Part shown: one piece after another, positions 50,084 to 59,491 of the stretch
Position numbering within the stretch: the stretch's first letter is position 1
How the letters are laid out: each line of letters opens with the position of its first letter
NCBI GenBank assembly: GCA_934561055.1
Contig: CAKTFN010000002.1
Coordinates: 248,001-312,000 of the forward strand
Reading direction: 5' to 3'
Source: an uncultured Eubacteriales bacterium
Lineage (GTDB): Bacteria > Bacillota > Clostridia > Oscillospirales > Acutalibacteraceae
DNA length: 64,000 nt
The notes under the pieces: model-generated
Told to the model about the DNA's origin: nothing
Database searches by the model: none
Seen by the model: the letters and a program-made list of their open reading frames with translations, nothing else
Translations under genes and position numbers: made by a program

Positions 50084-50821
50084 TTACGGAAGGTCTTCGG
50101 TGTTTTCAAGGTTATGCCAAACGCCCTGAACGTCATCGTTTTCTTCCATCATATCAAGAAGTCTGCTCATCATCTTGAGGTCTTCCTCATCGGTGAGCTT
50201 TGTATAGGTTGAGGGGATATACTCGGTTTCGGCCGAAACAAAAGTATAGCCCTTTGCGGAAAGGTCGTCGCGAACGGCGGAAAGGTCGTTCGGCTCGGTG
50301 CGAACGATGTAAACGTCGTCATCGGTGATGAAGTCGGCGGCACCGGCCTCAAGAGCGTCCTCCATGAGCTTTTCCTCATCAACGTCTTCCGCCTCAATGA
50401 CAATTTCGCCGTACTTTGTGAAGAGGAATGAAACGCAGCCGCTCTGTCCCATGTTGCCCTTGTTCTTGTCGAAGTAATGGCGCATTTCGCCGGCGGTGCG
50501 GTTTCTGTTGTCGGTCAGCGTTTCAACGATTACGGCGATTCCCGAAGGACCGTAACCTTCATAAATGATGTCCTCGTAATGAGCGGTGTTTCCGTCGCCG
50601 GAAGCCTTTTTGATGATTCGGTCAATGTTGTCGTTCGGAACGTTGTTGGCCTTTGCTTTTGCGATAATATCTTTAAGTTTTGAGTTTGACGCAGGGTCGG
50701 GACCTCCGTCACGAACCGCGATTGAAATTTCTCGGCCGATTTTTGTGAAAACCTTTGCTCTTGCGTTGTCGGTTTTTTCCTTTTTACGCTTGATTGTGCT
50801 CCATTTTGAATGTCCTGACAT
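50084..50821 (-). CDS. yebC: YebC/PmpR-family protein (TACO1-like)
   Basis: 245 aa, full length. The start SGHSKWSTIKRKKEKTDNARAKVFTKIGREI is diagnostic, with GPDPASNSKLKDIIAKAKANNVPNDNIDRIIKKA after it and three domains as in the family. YebC proteins act as DNA-binding regulators or, as shown for some members, help ribosomes through proline-rich stretches. Stands first in a minus-strand housekeeping block; its upstream neighbour is the small lipoprotein gene. Confidence 0.96.
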   Translation of the reverse strand: MSGHSKWSTIKRKKEKTDNARAKVFTKIGREISIAVRDGGPDPASNSKLKDIIAKAKANNVPNDNIDRIIKKASGDGNTAHYEDIIYEGYGPSGIAVIVETLTDNRNRTAGEMRHYFDKNKGNMGQSGCVSFLFTKYGEIVIEAEDVDEEKLMEDALEAGAADFITDDDVYIVRTEPNDLSAVRDDLSAKGYTFVSAETEYIPSTYTKLTDEEDLKMMSRLLDMMEENDDVQGVWHNLENTEDLP

Positions 50822-50851
50822 AACTCACCAATCCTTAATATAGTTTATGTT

Positions 50852-51352
50852 TTATGCATTTTTTTCTGCCGTTGTCTGCTTTGAGGCAGCGTCTGCGCTT
50901 TTTGAATTTTCCTTTTCGGTTTTGCTTTCGCCCAAAGAGAGAAAGCTCTTGTCGCTGTAGCCGTAAATCTGAAGGTTACAGCCGAACATCTTTTTGCTTT
51001 CGGTTTCGTCCGAGCTGAAAATCAGTTGAAGATAAACTTTTCCGTCCGTGCAACGCCACTGAGCCGTTCCCGAATTGAGGGAATAATTTTCCGGAATCGT
51101 TCCGACCTTCATGTACTCAAAACCGCTTTTTTTGAGTTCTTCAATGTACTTCACAAAGTCATCATAGGTCGTTTTTTCGATTTTTACGTTCATCGAAGTT
51201 CCGAAGTCGGCGGATGAAACGTCGGCATATTTATAAACGGGAACCGAAGAAAAAACGTCGTTTGACTGCCATTTTGAAGAATCTGCTTTTCGGCACGCCG
51301 AAAGCGAAAAAATCAAAAGGAAAGCGAGAAAAAGCGAAATTTTCTTTTTCAT
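50852..51352 (-). CDS. Lipoprotein of unknown function
   Basis: 166 aa. Signal peptide ending in lipobox S17-L-S-A-C20. The globular part (about 35-140) alternates short strands and helices (VKIEKTTYDDFVKYIEELKKSGFEY, WRCTDGKVYLQLIF) and ends in a Lys/Ser/Glu tail. Similar short lipoproteins in Clostridia are not assigned. Its 3' end is 30 bases before yebC, so they may be co-transcribed. Confidence 0.8.
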   Translation of the reverse strand: MKKKISLFLAFLLIFSLSACRKADSSKWQSNDVFSSVPVYKYADVSSADFGTSMNVKIEKTTYDDFVKYIEELKKSGFEYMKVGTIPENYSLNSGTAQWRCTDGKVYLQLIFSSDETESKKMFGCNLQIYGYSDKSFLSLGESKTEKENSKSADAASKQTTAEKNA

Positions 51353-51396
51353 TAAACAATACCCTCTTTATCCTCTTTTTCAAAACCACCGCAAAA

Positions 51397-51420
51397 CGGG
51401 CTGTAAGTTCATACAGCCCG
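51397..51420 (-). terminator. Terminator of the coiled-coil protein gene
   Basis: CGGGCTGTA and TACAGCCCG, perfect stem with a 6-base loop; U4 follows on minus. Confidence 0.8.
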
Positions 51421-51436
51421 AACGGGAATTTTAAAA

Positions 51437-52207
51437 TTATTCTTCAGTCGTTTCTTCCTGAACGTTTTTGTCGCTTTGAAGCGTTCTCATGTGGTTTTCG
51501 TAACCGGCCTGGAACTGCTTGTAAACCTCGGTAATCTGGTTGAGGTTGTTCATTGCGATGTTCTGATACTTACTGAGCGCTTCGCAAACGAAGTTGTAAG
51601 AGCCCTGAGAGGTTCCTGCTGCCCAATCTCTTGCGGCCTTCTTGTGCGCTTCGCAGTCGGCGGTTGTTTTTGCGATGAAGGCATTCATTTCCTTCTGGCA
51701 ATTTTCCTTGATTTCCTCGGCACGAACTCTTGCGGCCTGGGTGATTGAATGGCTTGCAACCATTTCTTCCGCCTGGCTCTGAGCTTTTGCGATAATCTTG
51801 TCCGCATCGTCGTTCGCCTTCTGAGTAGTTGACTTGTAATATTCCTTTGCGGAGGAAACAATGCTGTTCTCTTCGCGGTGAGCGTTGCTCAGAATGCTGT
51901 CACGGTTTGAGATGATGCTCTTGGCTTCGGAAATTTCGCCGGGAAGCTTTTGCGAGATATACTGAACGAGATGGGTGATTTCCTCACCGTTGATGATTCT
52001 CTTCTTCTTTGAGAAGAAGAACTTTTTGCTCGTTGCGATATAGTTTTCAAGCTCGGAAACGAGCTCTTCAAAATCGAGAGAACCCCATCTGCTTTCGGCG
52101 TCCTCTTCGTCGTATTCGCCGAACTCGGAGATATCTTCAAAATCATCGTCGTCCTGATTGACGTCTTCAACCTCAAGGTCGGTTTCAAGATCATAAAAAT
52201 TTGACAT
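51437..52207 (-). CDS. Coiled-coil protein, DivIVA/ATPase-stalk-like
   Basis: 256 aa. A strongly acidic N-terminus (about 8-40) is followed by a short domain SLDFEELVSELENYIATSKKFFFSKKKRIINGEEITHLVQYI that resembles the head of DivIVA-like proteins in Clostridia, then a long Ala/Glu/Lys coiled coil (about 85-200) with EEMVASHSITQAARVRAEEIKENCQKEM. It sits next to coaD and rsmD, a neighbourhood where such proteins occur in related genomes. Likely cytoplasmic and oligomeric; role uncertain. Confidence 0.72.
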   Translation of the reverse strand: MSNFYDLETDLEVEDVNQDDDDFEDISEFGEYDEEDAESRWGSLDFEELVSELENYIATSKKFFFSKKKRIINGEEITHLVQYISQKLPGEISEAKSIISNRDSILSNAHREENSIVSSAKEYYKSTTQKANDDADKIIAKAQSQAEEMVASHSITQAARVRAEEIKENCQKEMNAFIAKTTADCEAHKKAARDWAAGTSQGSYNFVCEALSKYQNIAMNNLNQITEVYKQFQAGYENHMRTLQSDKNVQEETTEE

Positions 52208-52281
52208 AAATTAACAATCCTTTCTTTGCTGTATTAAAAAGGGAAACATTCGTTAGGAATATTTATATATATCAACGCCGC

Positions 52282-52776
52282 TCATTCATCTTCTTTCAAG
52301 CGGTCGATTATATCTTTGCTGACTTCCTTCGGAAGGAAGGGGGTAATGTCTCCGCCGAGGCGGCAGACCTGTTTTATCATGCTTGAGGAAAGGAACATAT
52401 TTTCCGCTCCGGCGGCCATGAAAACCGTTTCAACCGCACCGTTGAGCTTTTTGTTCGTGAGTGCCTGCTGAAATTCGTCCTCAAAGTCCGAAACGGCACG
52501 AAGACCTTTGACAATTACATCGGCATTTTTCTTTCTCGCATATTCCGCAAGAAGACCGAAGTCGCAGTCAACTTCAACGTTCGGAAGATCCTTTGTGCAG
52601 CGGCGAATGAGTTCCATTCTTTCCTCAACGGTGAAAGTTGCCGTGTTCGCTTTTCGGTAATTCGACATAACAACGACGATAACTTTATCAAAAAGTTTTG
52701 ACGAACGTTTGATTATGTCGAGGTGACCTTCTGTCACAGGGTCGAAACTTCCGGGGCAGATTGCTGTTTTGCTCAT
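52282..52776 (-). CDS. coaD: Phosphopantetheine adenylyltransferase
   Basis: 164 aa. Nucleotidyltransferase motif GSFDPVTEGHLDII (TxGH) near the N-terminus and the adenylate-binding SSSMIKQVCRLGGDI near the end. Converts 4'-phosphopantetheine and ATP to dephospho-CoA. Starts within the last 4 bases of rsmD (ATGA-type overlap), the usual rsmD-coaD arrangement of Firmicutes. Confidence 0.97.
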   Translation of the reverse strand: MSKTAICPGSFDPVTEGHLDIIKRSSKLFDKVIVVVMSNYRKANTATFTVEERMELIRRCTKDLPNVEVDCDFGLLAEYARKKNADVIVKGLRAVSDFEDEFQQALTNKKLNGAVETVFMAAGAENMFLSSSMIKQVCRLGGDITPFLPKEVSKDIIDRLKEDE

Positions 52777-53330
52777 GCTTCGTCCTCCGTTTCCTGCGGC
52801 ACTCTGTAAAGGAAGAGGCTTACTTTTCCGTATTTATATTTTTTCACGAGAGTGAACTCTCCGACCTTTTCGGGCATTTTCTCCGTCGGCGGAGCCTCGC
52901 AGAGAATTGCACCGCTTTTTTCCATCACGCGTGGAACAAGCTCAAGAGCCTGCTGAAGCATACCGGTTGAATACGGCGGATCAAGAAACGCAACGTCAAA
53001 TTTTGAGGAGAACGTTTTGAGAAAAGCAAGGCTGTCTCCGCAAAAAACGGAAGCGTTTTTTGAAAGTCCGGTTGAAGAAAGATTCGCCTTCACAACATCG
53101 GCCGCTTTTTTTGAACGGTCAACAAAAATTGCGCTTGCGGCGCCTCGTGAAAGCGCTTCGATTCCGAGCTGGCCGGAACCCGCAAAAAGGTCAAGAACGC
53201 GCCTTCCTTCAAGTTCAAACTGAACAATGCTGAAAAGGGCTTCCTTAACTCTGTCGGTTGTCGGGCGAACATCATTGCCCTCCAGTGTGATAAGCCGCCG
53301 TCCTCTGGCGGTGCCGGTAATGACTCTCAT
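52773..53330 (-). CDS. rsmD: 16S rRNA (guanine-966-N2)-methyltransferase
   Basis: 185 aa. Starts MRVITGTARGRRL; SAM-binding VLDLFAGSGQLGIEALSRGA; catalytic DPPYSTG. Methylates G966 of 16S rRNA. Overlaps coaD by 4 bases. Confidence 0.96.
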   Translation of the reverse strand: MRVITGTARGRRLITLEGNDVRPTTDRVKEALFSIVQFELEGRRVLDLFAGSGQLGIEALSRGAASAIFVDRSKKAADVVKANLSSTGLSKNASVFCGDSLAFLKTFSSKFDVAFLDPPYSTGMLQQALELVPRVMEKSGAILCEAPPTEKMPEKVGEFTLVKKYKYGKVSLFLYRVPQETEDEA

Positions 53331-53486
53331 GATTTCCTCCTTGGTGAACCGTGCTTAAATCATGCAGGTTCAAAGGACATATACAGTATGTATTATCTCA
53401 TTTTTCACGGAAAAAAGCAACACTATTTTGTTAATTTCTAACTTTTAGCACAATTTACCGCATAAAAATTCTCATTTTGCGGTGAA

Positions 53487-54455
53487 TTATTCCAAATTTG
53501 CCTTCGGAAAAACGTCTTTTCTTCCCGTATTGAAAAGCTTTCTGTTGTCAAGAGCCCATTGTCTTTGGGTAAATTCGCCTTCTCCAACCGCAGAAACCGC
53601 CGCAGAAATTTCGTAAACCGTTGCGTCAAGCGTGTCAAGTTGGTTGAGAATTTCCGCTTCAAGGGTCATCGGTCTGACCGCTGCGCCGAACTCCGGATCG
53701 CCGTGGTGAGAAACGGCCATATGTTCGAGAAGAAGAGCCTTTTCCTCGCTGATTCCGAGTTCCTTTGCCTTTTGGGCAATTTCCATTGCGCCCATGACAA
53801 GGTGGCCGAGAAGTTCGCCTTTGACGGAATAGCTCTTCACCATTCCGATACTGTTCACGTCGAATTCGTCGATTTTGCAGATATCGTGAAGAATCGCTCC
53901 GGCGAAAAGAACGTCTCTGTCAACGCAGGGATAAAGTCTGCTGACCGCATCGCAAAGTTTGAGGACGGAAAGCGTGTGATAAAGGAGGCCGCCTCTGATT
54001 GCGTGGTGAAGTTTGAAAGCCGCCGGCCAAAAAAGGAGCTTTTCCTCGTTGTCTTTAATGATTGCCGAGGTCAGCGTTTTGATTTCTTCGTCCTTCATTT
54101 TTTCGATGTAGGAATTGATTTGAGCGAGCATATCCTTTCCGGCATACTCTGCGGAGGGAACGTACTGCGAGATGTCAACGTTATCCTCTTCTCTGACAAA
54201 TCTGATCCGGTCAATTTTGAACTGATCGGTTCCGTTATATTTTGTGAGCGTTCCTCTGACTTTTACGAAGTCTCCGACGTTATATTCGCCGTGAACGTCT
54301 TCTTTGTAATCCCAAAGTTTTGCGTTGACTTCGCCGCTTTGGTCGCCGAGTGTAAAGTCGCAGTACGGAACGCCTTTGATGTTGACCTTTTTGTCTGCGG
54401 TTTTAACAATGCAGTAACCCTCGGTTACCCCGTTTTTATAGGTTGTGAAATTCAT
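53487..54455 (-). CDS. yhaM: 3'-5' exoribonuclease YhaM family
   Basis: 322 aa. N-terminal OB-fold (about 10-90; FTLGDQSGEVNAKLWD) and an HD domain (about 150-310) with HHAIRGGLLYHTLSV, LHDICKIDEF and SHHGDPEFGAAV. YhaM trims RNA and single-stranded DNA 3' ends with Mn. Length and order match Bacillus YhaM. Confidence 0.94.
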   Translation of the reverse strand: MNFTTYKNGVTEGYCIVKTADKKVNIKGVPYCDFTLGDQSGEVNAKLWDYKEDVHGEYNVGDFVKVRGTLTKYNGTDQFKIDRIRFVREEDNVDISQYVPSAEYAGKDMLAQINSYIEKMKDEEIKTLTSAIIKDNEEKLLFWPAAFKLHHAIRGGLLYHTLSVLKLCDAVSRLYPCVDRDVLFAGAILHDICKIDEFDVNSIGMVKSYSVKGELLGHLVMGAMEIAQKAKELGISEEKALLLEHMAVSHHGDPEFGAAVRPMTLEAEILNQLDTLDATVYEISAAVSAVGEGEFTQRQWALDNRKLFNTGRKDVFPKANLE

Positions 54456-54497
54456 TTTTTGTCTCCTGTCTGTGTATCCTTTTTATATTTTAAAATT

Positions 54498-55340
54498 TTA
54501 TCTGAATCCTTCGCCGAAAACGTCGCCCGCTTCGGAAATGATTGTGAAAGCTTTCGGATCCGTTTCTTTAATTATGCGGTTGATTCTTGCGGCCTCGTTT
54601 GCCCTTGCGGCGCAAAGGAGGAGAGACTTTTTTTCATTGCTGAATCCGCCGGTGACGTCAATTGCGGTCACGCCCCGTTTCACGGAAGAAAGAATCGTTG
54701 CGGTGATTTCCTTCCTTTTTGAGGTGATTATGAAAATCAGCTTGTTGTGGCCGAAGCCGTAAAGAACAAAGTCAACCGCACGCGATGAAATGAAAAGAGT
54801 CACCGCAGCATACATTACGCTTTCAAGCTTTCCGAAAACCGCCCACGAAAGTGCAACAACGATCAAATCAAAAACGAGCATGACGCTCCCGATTGAGGCA
54901 AACGGCCTTTTCAGCCGAACGAGCGTTGCAACAAGCTCCGTTCCTCCGGTCGTTGCTCCGGAGAGGAGAACAAGGCCGAGTCCGGCACCGGAAAGTACGC
55001 CGCAAAAAAGCGCCGCAAGAAGCGTGTCGCCCTCATAGCCGGGAGAAAACGGTGCAACCGCATCAATCGCAAAAGTGAAAAACGCCGTCACGCAAAGCGT
55101 TTTGAGAACGAAACGCTTTCCGAGTTTAAACTTTGAAAGAATAAAAAGCGGAATGTTGAAAAGGAAGATTGAAAATCCGACCGGCATCGCCGGAACAAGG
55201 TAGTTGAGCATTGTTGCAAGACCGGTGAAACCGCCTTGAACAATCCCGTTCGGAACGGCAAAAACGTTGACAGCCGCACTGTATGCCGCCGCACCGAAAA
55301 TCACGGCCAAAGAATCGAAAACAATCTGCTTTTTCTTCAA
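54498..55340 (-). CDS. YitT-family membrane protein (DUF161 plus DUF2179)
   Basis: 280 aa from a TTG at 55340, selected because GGGAGGG ends 8 bases upstream; a TTG six codons earlier would overlap that site. Five hydrophobic helices (about 8-170) with family phrases PNGIVQGGFTGLATML and LSGATTGGTELVATLV, then a cytoplasmic DUF2179 domain (about 200-280; RGVTAIDVTGGFSNEKKSLLLC). Transport function is suspected for the family but not proved. Confidence 0.9.
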   Translation of the reverse strand: MKKKQIVFDSLAVIFGAAAYSAAVNVFAVPNGIVQGGFTGLATMLNYLVPAMPVGFSIFLFNIPLFILSKFKLGKRFVLKTLCVTAFFTFAIDAVAPFSPGYEGDTLLAALFCGVLSGAGLGLVLLSGATTGGTELVATLVRLKRPFASIGSVMLVFDLIVVALSWAVFGKLESVMYAAVTLFISSRAVDFVLYGFGHNKLIFIITSKRKEITATILSSVKRGVTAIDVTGGFSNEKKSLLLCAARANEAARINRIIKETDPKAFTIISEAGDVFGEGFR

Positions 55341-55377
55341 AAGAACGCCCTCCCGCAAGCGGGTGAAGACGACCGGT

Positions 55378-55779
55378 TTATTCCTCCTCGATTATCCGAA
55401 GCGTGAGTTCAAAAAGCTCTTTGAGCCGTTCGGTTTCGTCGCTCAGATAAAGAAAGCCGAAAAGAGCCTCAAGCCCGGTTGCGTAATGGTAATCGCTTTC
55501 ACTCGCATTTTTTGCTTTGTGATTAGTATGGGCATTTCTTCCGCGTTTCAAAACAGAAAGCTCTTTTTCGGAAAGTTTTTCAAAAAGCACTTTTGCCGCC
55601 TTCGCCTGAGAAGCGGCTTTGACCTGAGTGACCGCAAGGGAGTGAAGTTTGTTCACCGGGCGGTTCGCAAGGCAGACCAATCTTTCGCGGACAAAAAGGT
55701 CAAAGACCGAATCGCCGACAAAGGCGAGAGTGAGGGGACTGAGCTGAGAAGGATCGCAATCCTTGTTGTAAAATCTCAT
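55378..55779 (-). CDS. mrnC: Mini-ribonuclease III
   Basis: 133 aa: a lone RNase III catalytic domain. LAFVGDSVFDLFVRERLV has the metal-binding Asp, then LHSLAVTQVKAASQA, RGRNAHTNHKAKNASESDYHYATGLEALFGFLYL with the catalytic Glu. It matures 23S rRNA ends in Firmicutes. Follows obgE by 12 bases and probably shares its transcript. Confidence 0.95.
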   Translation of the reverse strand: MRFYNKDCDPSQLSPLTLAFVGDSVFDLFVRERLVCLANRPVNKLHSLAVTQVKAASQAKAAKVLFEKLSEKELSVLKRGRNAHTNHKAKNASESDYHYATGLEALFGFLYLSDETERLKELFELTLRIIEEE

Positions 55780-55791
55780 ATTTATAATTCC

Positions 55792-57063
55792 TTAGTTTAC
55801 GAAGTCAAATTCAAAATCATAGATGCTGACGGTGTCGCCCTCCTCAACGCCCTTTTCGCGCAGAGCGTCAATGATTCCGCTTGAAACGAGAACCCTTTGA
55901 AGATACTGAAGCGACTCATAATCGTCCATGTCGGTATGGGCGATAATCGGTGCAAGCCAAGGAGCGTCAACGATATAAACATCGTCCTCAACGTCAATCG
56001 TAAAGCCGGTGTTCTTCTTTTTCATGACAACTTCAAGCGGAATTTCTTCGCTTTCAAAGCGTCTGACGGGCGGAAGCGTTGCAAGCATGGCCGCCGCCGC
56101 ATTGATGACTTCCTTTGTTCCTTCAAGAATCGGAGCGCACATTTCAAAATACTGCATTCCCTTTTCTTCGATATAATTTTTGAAATCTTCACGCTGTTCT
56201 TCGGTTGCAAGATCGATTTTGTTTCCGACAACAATTTGCGGACGCTTTGAAAGTTCCGGATTGAACCGTTCAAGTTCGGCATTGATTTTTTCAAAATCCT
56301 CCTTCGGATCTCTTCCTTCGCTTCCCGCAACGTCAACGATATGAATGAGCATTCTGCAACGTTCAACGTGGCGTAAAAACTCGTGGCCAAGACCTATTCC
56401 TTCGCTTGCGCCTTCAATGAGGCCGGGAATGTCCGCAATGACGAAAGACGTTCCTTCGCCGAGCGAAACAACGCCGAGGACAGGCGTTATTGTTGTGAAG
56501 TGATAGTCTGCGATAATCGGCTTTGCTTCGCTGACAACCGAAATAAAGCTTGACTTTCCGACGTTCGGGAAGCCGAGAAGGCCGACGTCGGCAAGAAGCT
56601 TGAGCTCAAGCGTAACTTCCCATTCCTCGCCGGGAGCACCCGCTTTTGCAAAACGGGGAGTCTGCCTTGTCGGTGTTGCAAAATGGCAGTTACCCCAGCC
56701 GCCTTTTCCGCCTTTTGCGGCAACGAACGGCTCGTTTGAGGACATATCGCACATTACAACGCCGCTTTCCGCTTCACGAATAACCGTTCCCCGGGGAACA
56801 CGGATGATGAGGTCTTCGCCCTTTCTTCCGCTTTTTCTTGAACCGGAACCGTCCTGACCGTTTTGAGCTTTATATTTTCTTTTATACTTAAAGTCGGCAA
56901 GAGTTGAAATATTGGTATCGACAACAAAAACAATGTCTCCGCCTTTTCCGCCGTCACCGCCGTCCGGCCCGCCGGACGCAATATATTTTTCGCGGTGAAA
57001 AGCAACCGCTCCGTGTCCGCCGTCACCGGCTTTGATTTTGATTTTCGCTTTATCAACAAACAT
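55792..57063 (-). CDS. obgE: GTPase ObgE
   Basis: 423 aa. N-terminal glycine-rich Obg fold (1-158; DGGDGGKGGDIVFV), GTPase domain with GFPNVGKSSF, DIPGLIEGASEG and NKIDL, and a C-terminal OCT domain (about 345-423). Essential GTPase linked to ribosome assembly and stress or sporulation control. Confidence 0.97.
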   Translation of the reverse strand: MFVDKAKIKIKAGDGGHGAVAFHREKYIASGGPDGGDGGKGGDIVFVVDTNISTLADFKYKRKYKAQNGQDGSGSRKSGRKGEDLIIRVPRGTVIREAESGVVMCDMSSNEPFVAAKGGKGGWGNCHFATPTRQTPRFAKAGAPGEEWEVTLELKLLADVGLLGFPNVGKSSFISVVSEAKPIIADYHFTTITPVLGVVSLGEGTSFVIADIPGLIEGASEGIGLGHEFLRHVERCRMLIHIVDVAGSEGRDPKEDFEKINAELERFNPELSKRPQIVVGNKIDLATEEQREDFKNYIEEKGMQYFEMCAPILEGTKEVINAAAAMLATLPPVRRFESEEIPLEVVMKKKNTGFTIDVEDDVYIVDAPWLAPIIAHTDMDDYESLQYLQRVLVSSGIIDALREKGVEEGDTVSIYDFEFDFVN

Positions 57064-57215
57064 TTAAAGTACCTCTTCTTTCATGAAAGAGTTTCCGGAG
57101 TATTTTAACCGATATATTATACACTAATTCCTGCCTTCAGTCAAATTTCTCTTGTCTTTGCACGTTACGAATTAAACCGCAAAAGTTTTTCTTTGGATTT
57201 CTTTGCACAAAAAGC

Positions 57216-57247
57216 AAAAAGCTGTCGGAGCGAATACCGACAGCTTT
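57216..57247 (-). terminator. Terminator of the 57-kb lipoprotein gene
   Basis: AAAGCTGTCGG and CCGACAGCTTT form an 11-bp perfect stem, U-rich on minus. Confidence 0.85.
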
Positions 57248-57267
57248 ATATCATTTTTTGCGTTTTA

Positions 57268-58158
57268 TCAGCCGTTTCCGGGGAAGAGCATCTTGTAATC
57301 AAAGGTTGCGGTTGCGCTCTTATTCTTAAGGATTGCAACGTTTGCGTGCTGAACGTCTGCAATTGTGATAAGAGTATAATCGGCAGCGGTCATCATCTTG
57401 GTGTCCTTGTTATAGGTAACTTCGGCATATCCTCCGTCGCAGGTGAGGGTAACGTTTGATTCTGTGTCGCCTTCAGCCCATGAAATGAGGCTGATTCCGT
57501 CAACGGTGCTCTTGACGTCTTCCATAACGTTGAACATCTTGCCCTGTGCGTCTTCAAATCTCTTTGAATTGGTGCATGAAATCGGAACGATCTTGATTGT
57601 TGCGGTTCCGTCGCCGTTGTCTTTGTATGTTGCTTCGGCAACGTCGGCTTCGGTAATCATGCATTCCATTCCGGGATTGCTGTCGGTATACGGCGGAAGC
57701 TGCATATCCTTTGCGTCTGCCTTAACGATTCCGGCAGCAAGGCTCTTAACCATGCTGTTTTCTTTTCCGTCAATAAGAACGCTTGTGAGAGCCATGGTGT
57801 CATGACCGGTGAAAGTTCCGGCTTTTTTGGTGGTGTTGTAAACCTTAACGTATTCCGCAACGATGTCCGCCTTTGACGAAGAAGCGGAAAGTTCTGCCGA
57901 GGCGGGTTTGTCAGCCGGCTTGCTGTCTGCGGGCTTTTCGGCGTTTCCGGCGGTTGTTGCCGGTGCGTCCGAAGCGGCCGGAGCGGCGGTTGTTGCCGGT
58001 GCGGCAGTCGTTGCGGGAGCGGCGGTTGTGTTGTTCGCCGGAGCGGCGCCTCCTGCATTGTTTACGGTGACATTCAGCCTGATCGTACAGCCGGAAAGAA
58101 CCGAAACCGAAAGAACAAGGCAAAGAACGAGAGCGAGAATTCTGCTTGCTTTTTTCAT
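57268..58158 (-). CDS. Lipoprotein with Ala/Pro/Thr linker (paralogue of the 13.9-kb protein)
   Basis: 296 aa from ATG 58158 (AAGGAG upstream). Signal peptide with lipobox L21-S-G-C24, then a low-complexity Ala/Pro/Thr linker (about 36-90, several AATTAAPATTAA-like units), then a globular part (about 92-296). Shares the landmark order of the 319-aa protein at 13916. Monocistronic, with its own terminator. Function unknown; probably a surface-exposed binding protein. Confidence 0.82.
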   Translation of the reverse strand: MKKASRILALVLCLVLSVSVLSGCTIRLNVTVNNAGGAAPANNTTAAPATTAAPATTAAPAASDAPATTAGNAEKPADSKPADKPASAELSASSSKADIVAEYVKVYNTTKKAGTFTGHDTMALTSVLIDGKENSMVKSLAAGIVKADAKDMQLPPYTDSNPGMECMITEADVAEATYKDNGDGTATIKIVPISCTNSKRFEDAQGKMFNVMEDVKSTVDGISLISWAEGDTESNVTLTCDGGYAEVTYNKDTKMMTAADYTLITIADVQHANVAILKNKSATATFDYKMLFPGNG

Positions 58159-58341
58159 TGTTTTTCTCCTTTTTCTTAAAAAAGATTTTTTGCCCCGGTT
58201 TCGGCTGCGCCGACACAAGGCGTATTTATGTCTTCATTTTATAATAAAGCACTCCGTTTGTCAATGACTTTTTTCAAAAACAGAGTGCTTAAATGATATT
58301 TTTTTGTCTGAAATGACGATATTATTTTTAAGAGTTTTCAA

Positions 58342-59436
58342 TCAAACGTTGAAAAGGAAGTGAACAACGTCTCCGTCCTTCATAACATATTCCTTTCCTT
58401 CGGAGCGGATGAGACCTTTTTCTCTCGCCGCCGCAAGGGAACCGCATTCAATGAGGTTTTCAAACGAAACAACCTCGGCTCTGATGAAACCGCGTTCAAA
58501 ATCCGAATGGATCTTTCCGGCCGCCTGCGGAGCTTTCGTTCCTTCTTTAATTGTCCACGCTCTGACTTCGGGCTGACCCGCGGTGAGATATGAAATGAGG
58601 CCGAGAAGGTGATAACACTTTCTGATGAGAAGGTCAAGTCCGCCTTCTTCAACGCCGAGGTCGGCAAGGAAAATTTCCTTATCTTCCTTTGAAAGGGAAG
58701 AAATCTCCGCTTCAAGTCCGGCGCAAATCGGAAGAACCTCGCTGCCTTCGGCGGCGGCAAGTTCACAAACGGCTTTATAATTTTCGTTTTCTTCAATTCC
58801 GTTTGAAAAGTCCTGTTCGCTCATGTTGCAGGCATAAATAACCTTTTTTCCGGTGAGAAGGCAGGCGGAGTCAAGAAGAGCTTTTTCCGTTTCGTCGCAC
58901 TCAACGCTTCTTGCCGGCTTTTCGTTTTCAAGAGCCTCCTTGACACGCTTGAAAAATTCAACCTCTGCGGCGAGGGACTTGTCGCCCTTCATTGCCTTTG
59001 TTGTTCTGTCAATTCTTCTTTCAACCATTTCAAGGTCGGAAAGGATCAGCTCAAGGTTGATGGTTTCAATGTCGCGCTTTGCGTCAACCGAACCGTCAAC
59101 GTGAATGATATCGGTGCTTTCAAAGCAGCGGACAACGTGAACGATTGCATCAACCTCACGGATATGGGAAAGGAACTTGTTTCCGAGTCCTTCTCCCTTT
59201 GAAGCGCCGCGGACAAGGCCGGCGATGTCAACGAATTCAACCGTTGCCGGAGTAATTTTCAAAGGATTATACATTTCCGCAAGCTTGTCAAGTCTTGAGT
59301 CGGGAACGGCAACAACGCCGACGTTCGGCTCAATTGTGCAGAAAGGATAGTTTGCGGACTGAGCGCCCGCATTGGTTATCGCATTGAAAAGTGTGCTTTT
59401 GCCGACGTTCGGCAGACCTACTATTCCGAGTTTCAT
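58342..59436 (-). CDS. ychF: Redox-regulated ATPase YchF
   Basis: 364 aa. P-loop GLPNVGKST, YPFCTIEPNVGVV, DIAGLVRGASKGEGLGN and the altered specificity motif NMSE rather than NKxD; C-terminal TGS domain with FIRAEVVSFENLIECGS. An Obg-family protein preferring ATP. A weak hairpin at 58246-58292 (AAGCACTC/GAGTGCTT) may terminate it. Confidence 0.97.
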   Translation of the reverse strand: MKLGIVGLPNVGKSTLFNAITNAGAQSANYPFCTIEPNVGVVAVPDSRLDKLAEMYNPLKITPATVEFVDIAGLVRGASKGEGLGNKFLSHIREVDAIVHVVRCFESTDIIHVDGSVDAKRDIETINLELILSDLEMVERRIDRTTKAMKGDKSLAAEVEFFKRVKEALENEKPARSVECDETEKALLDSACLLTGKKVIYACNMSEQDFSNGIEENENYKAVCELAAAEGSEVLPICAGLEAEISSLSKEDKEIFLADLGVEEGGLDLLIRKCYHLLGLISYLTAGQPEVRAWTIKEGTKAPQAAGKIHSDFERGFIRAEVVSFENLIECGSLAAAREKGLIRSEGKEYVMKDGDVVHFLFNV

Positions 59437-59491
59437 TTTTCAAAAACCTCTTTTTTCTTTCTTCAAATACTTTTTGTTTCTTTGCTGTTTA

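Noticed and set aside
53559..54722. 387-codon plus-strand frame opposite yhaM
   Set aside because: Long only because the yhaM codon bias leaves its complement open; yhaM has full OB and HD domains.
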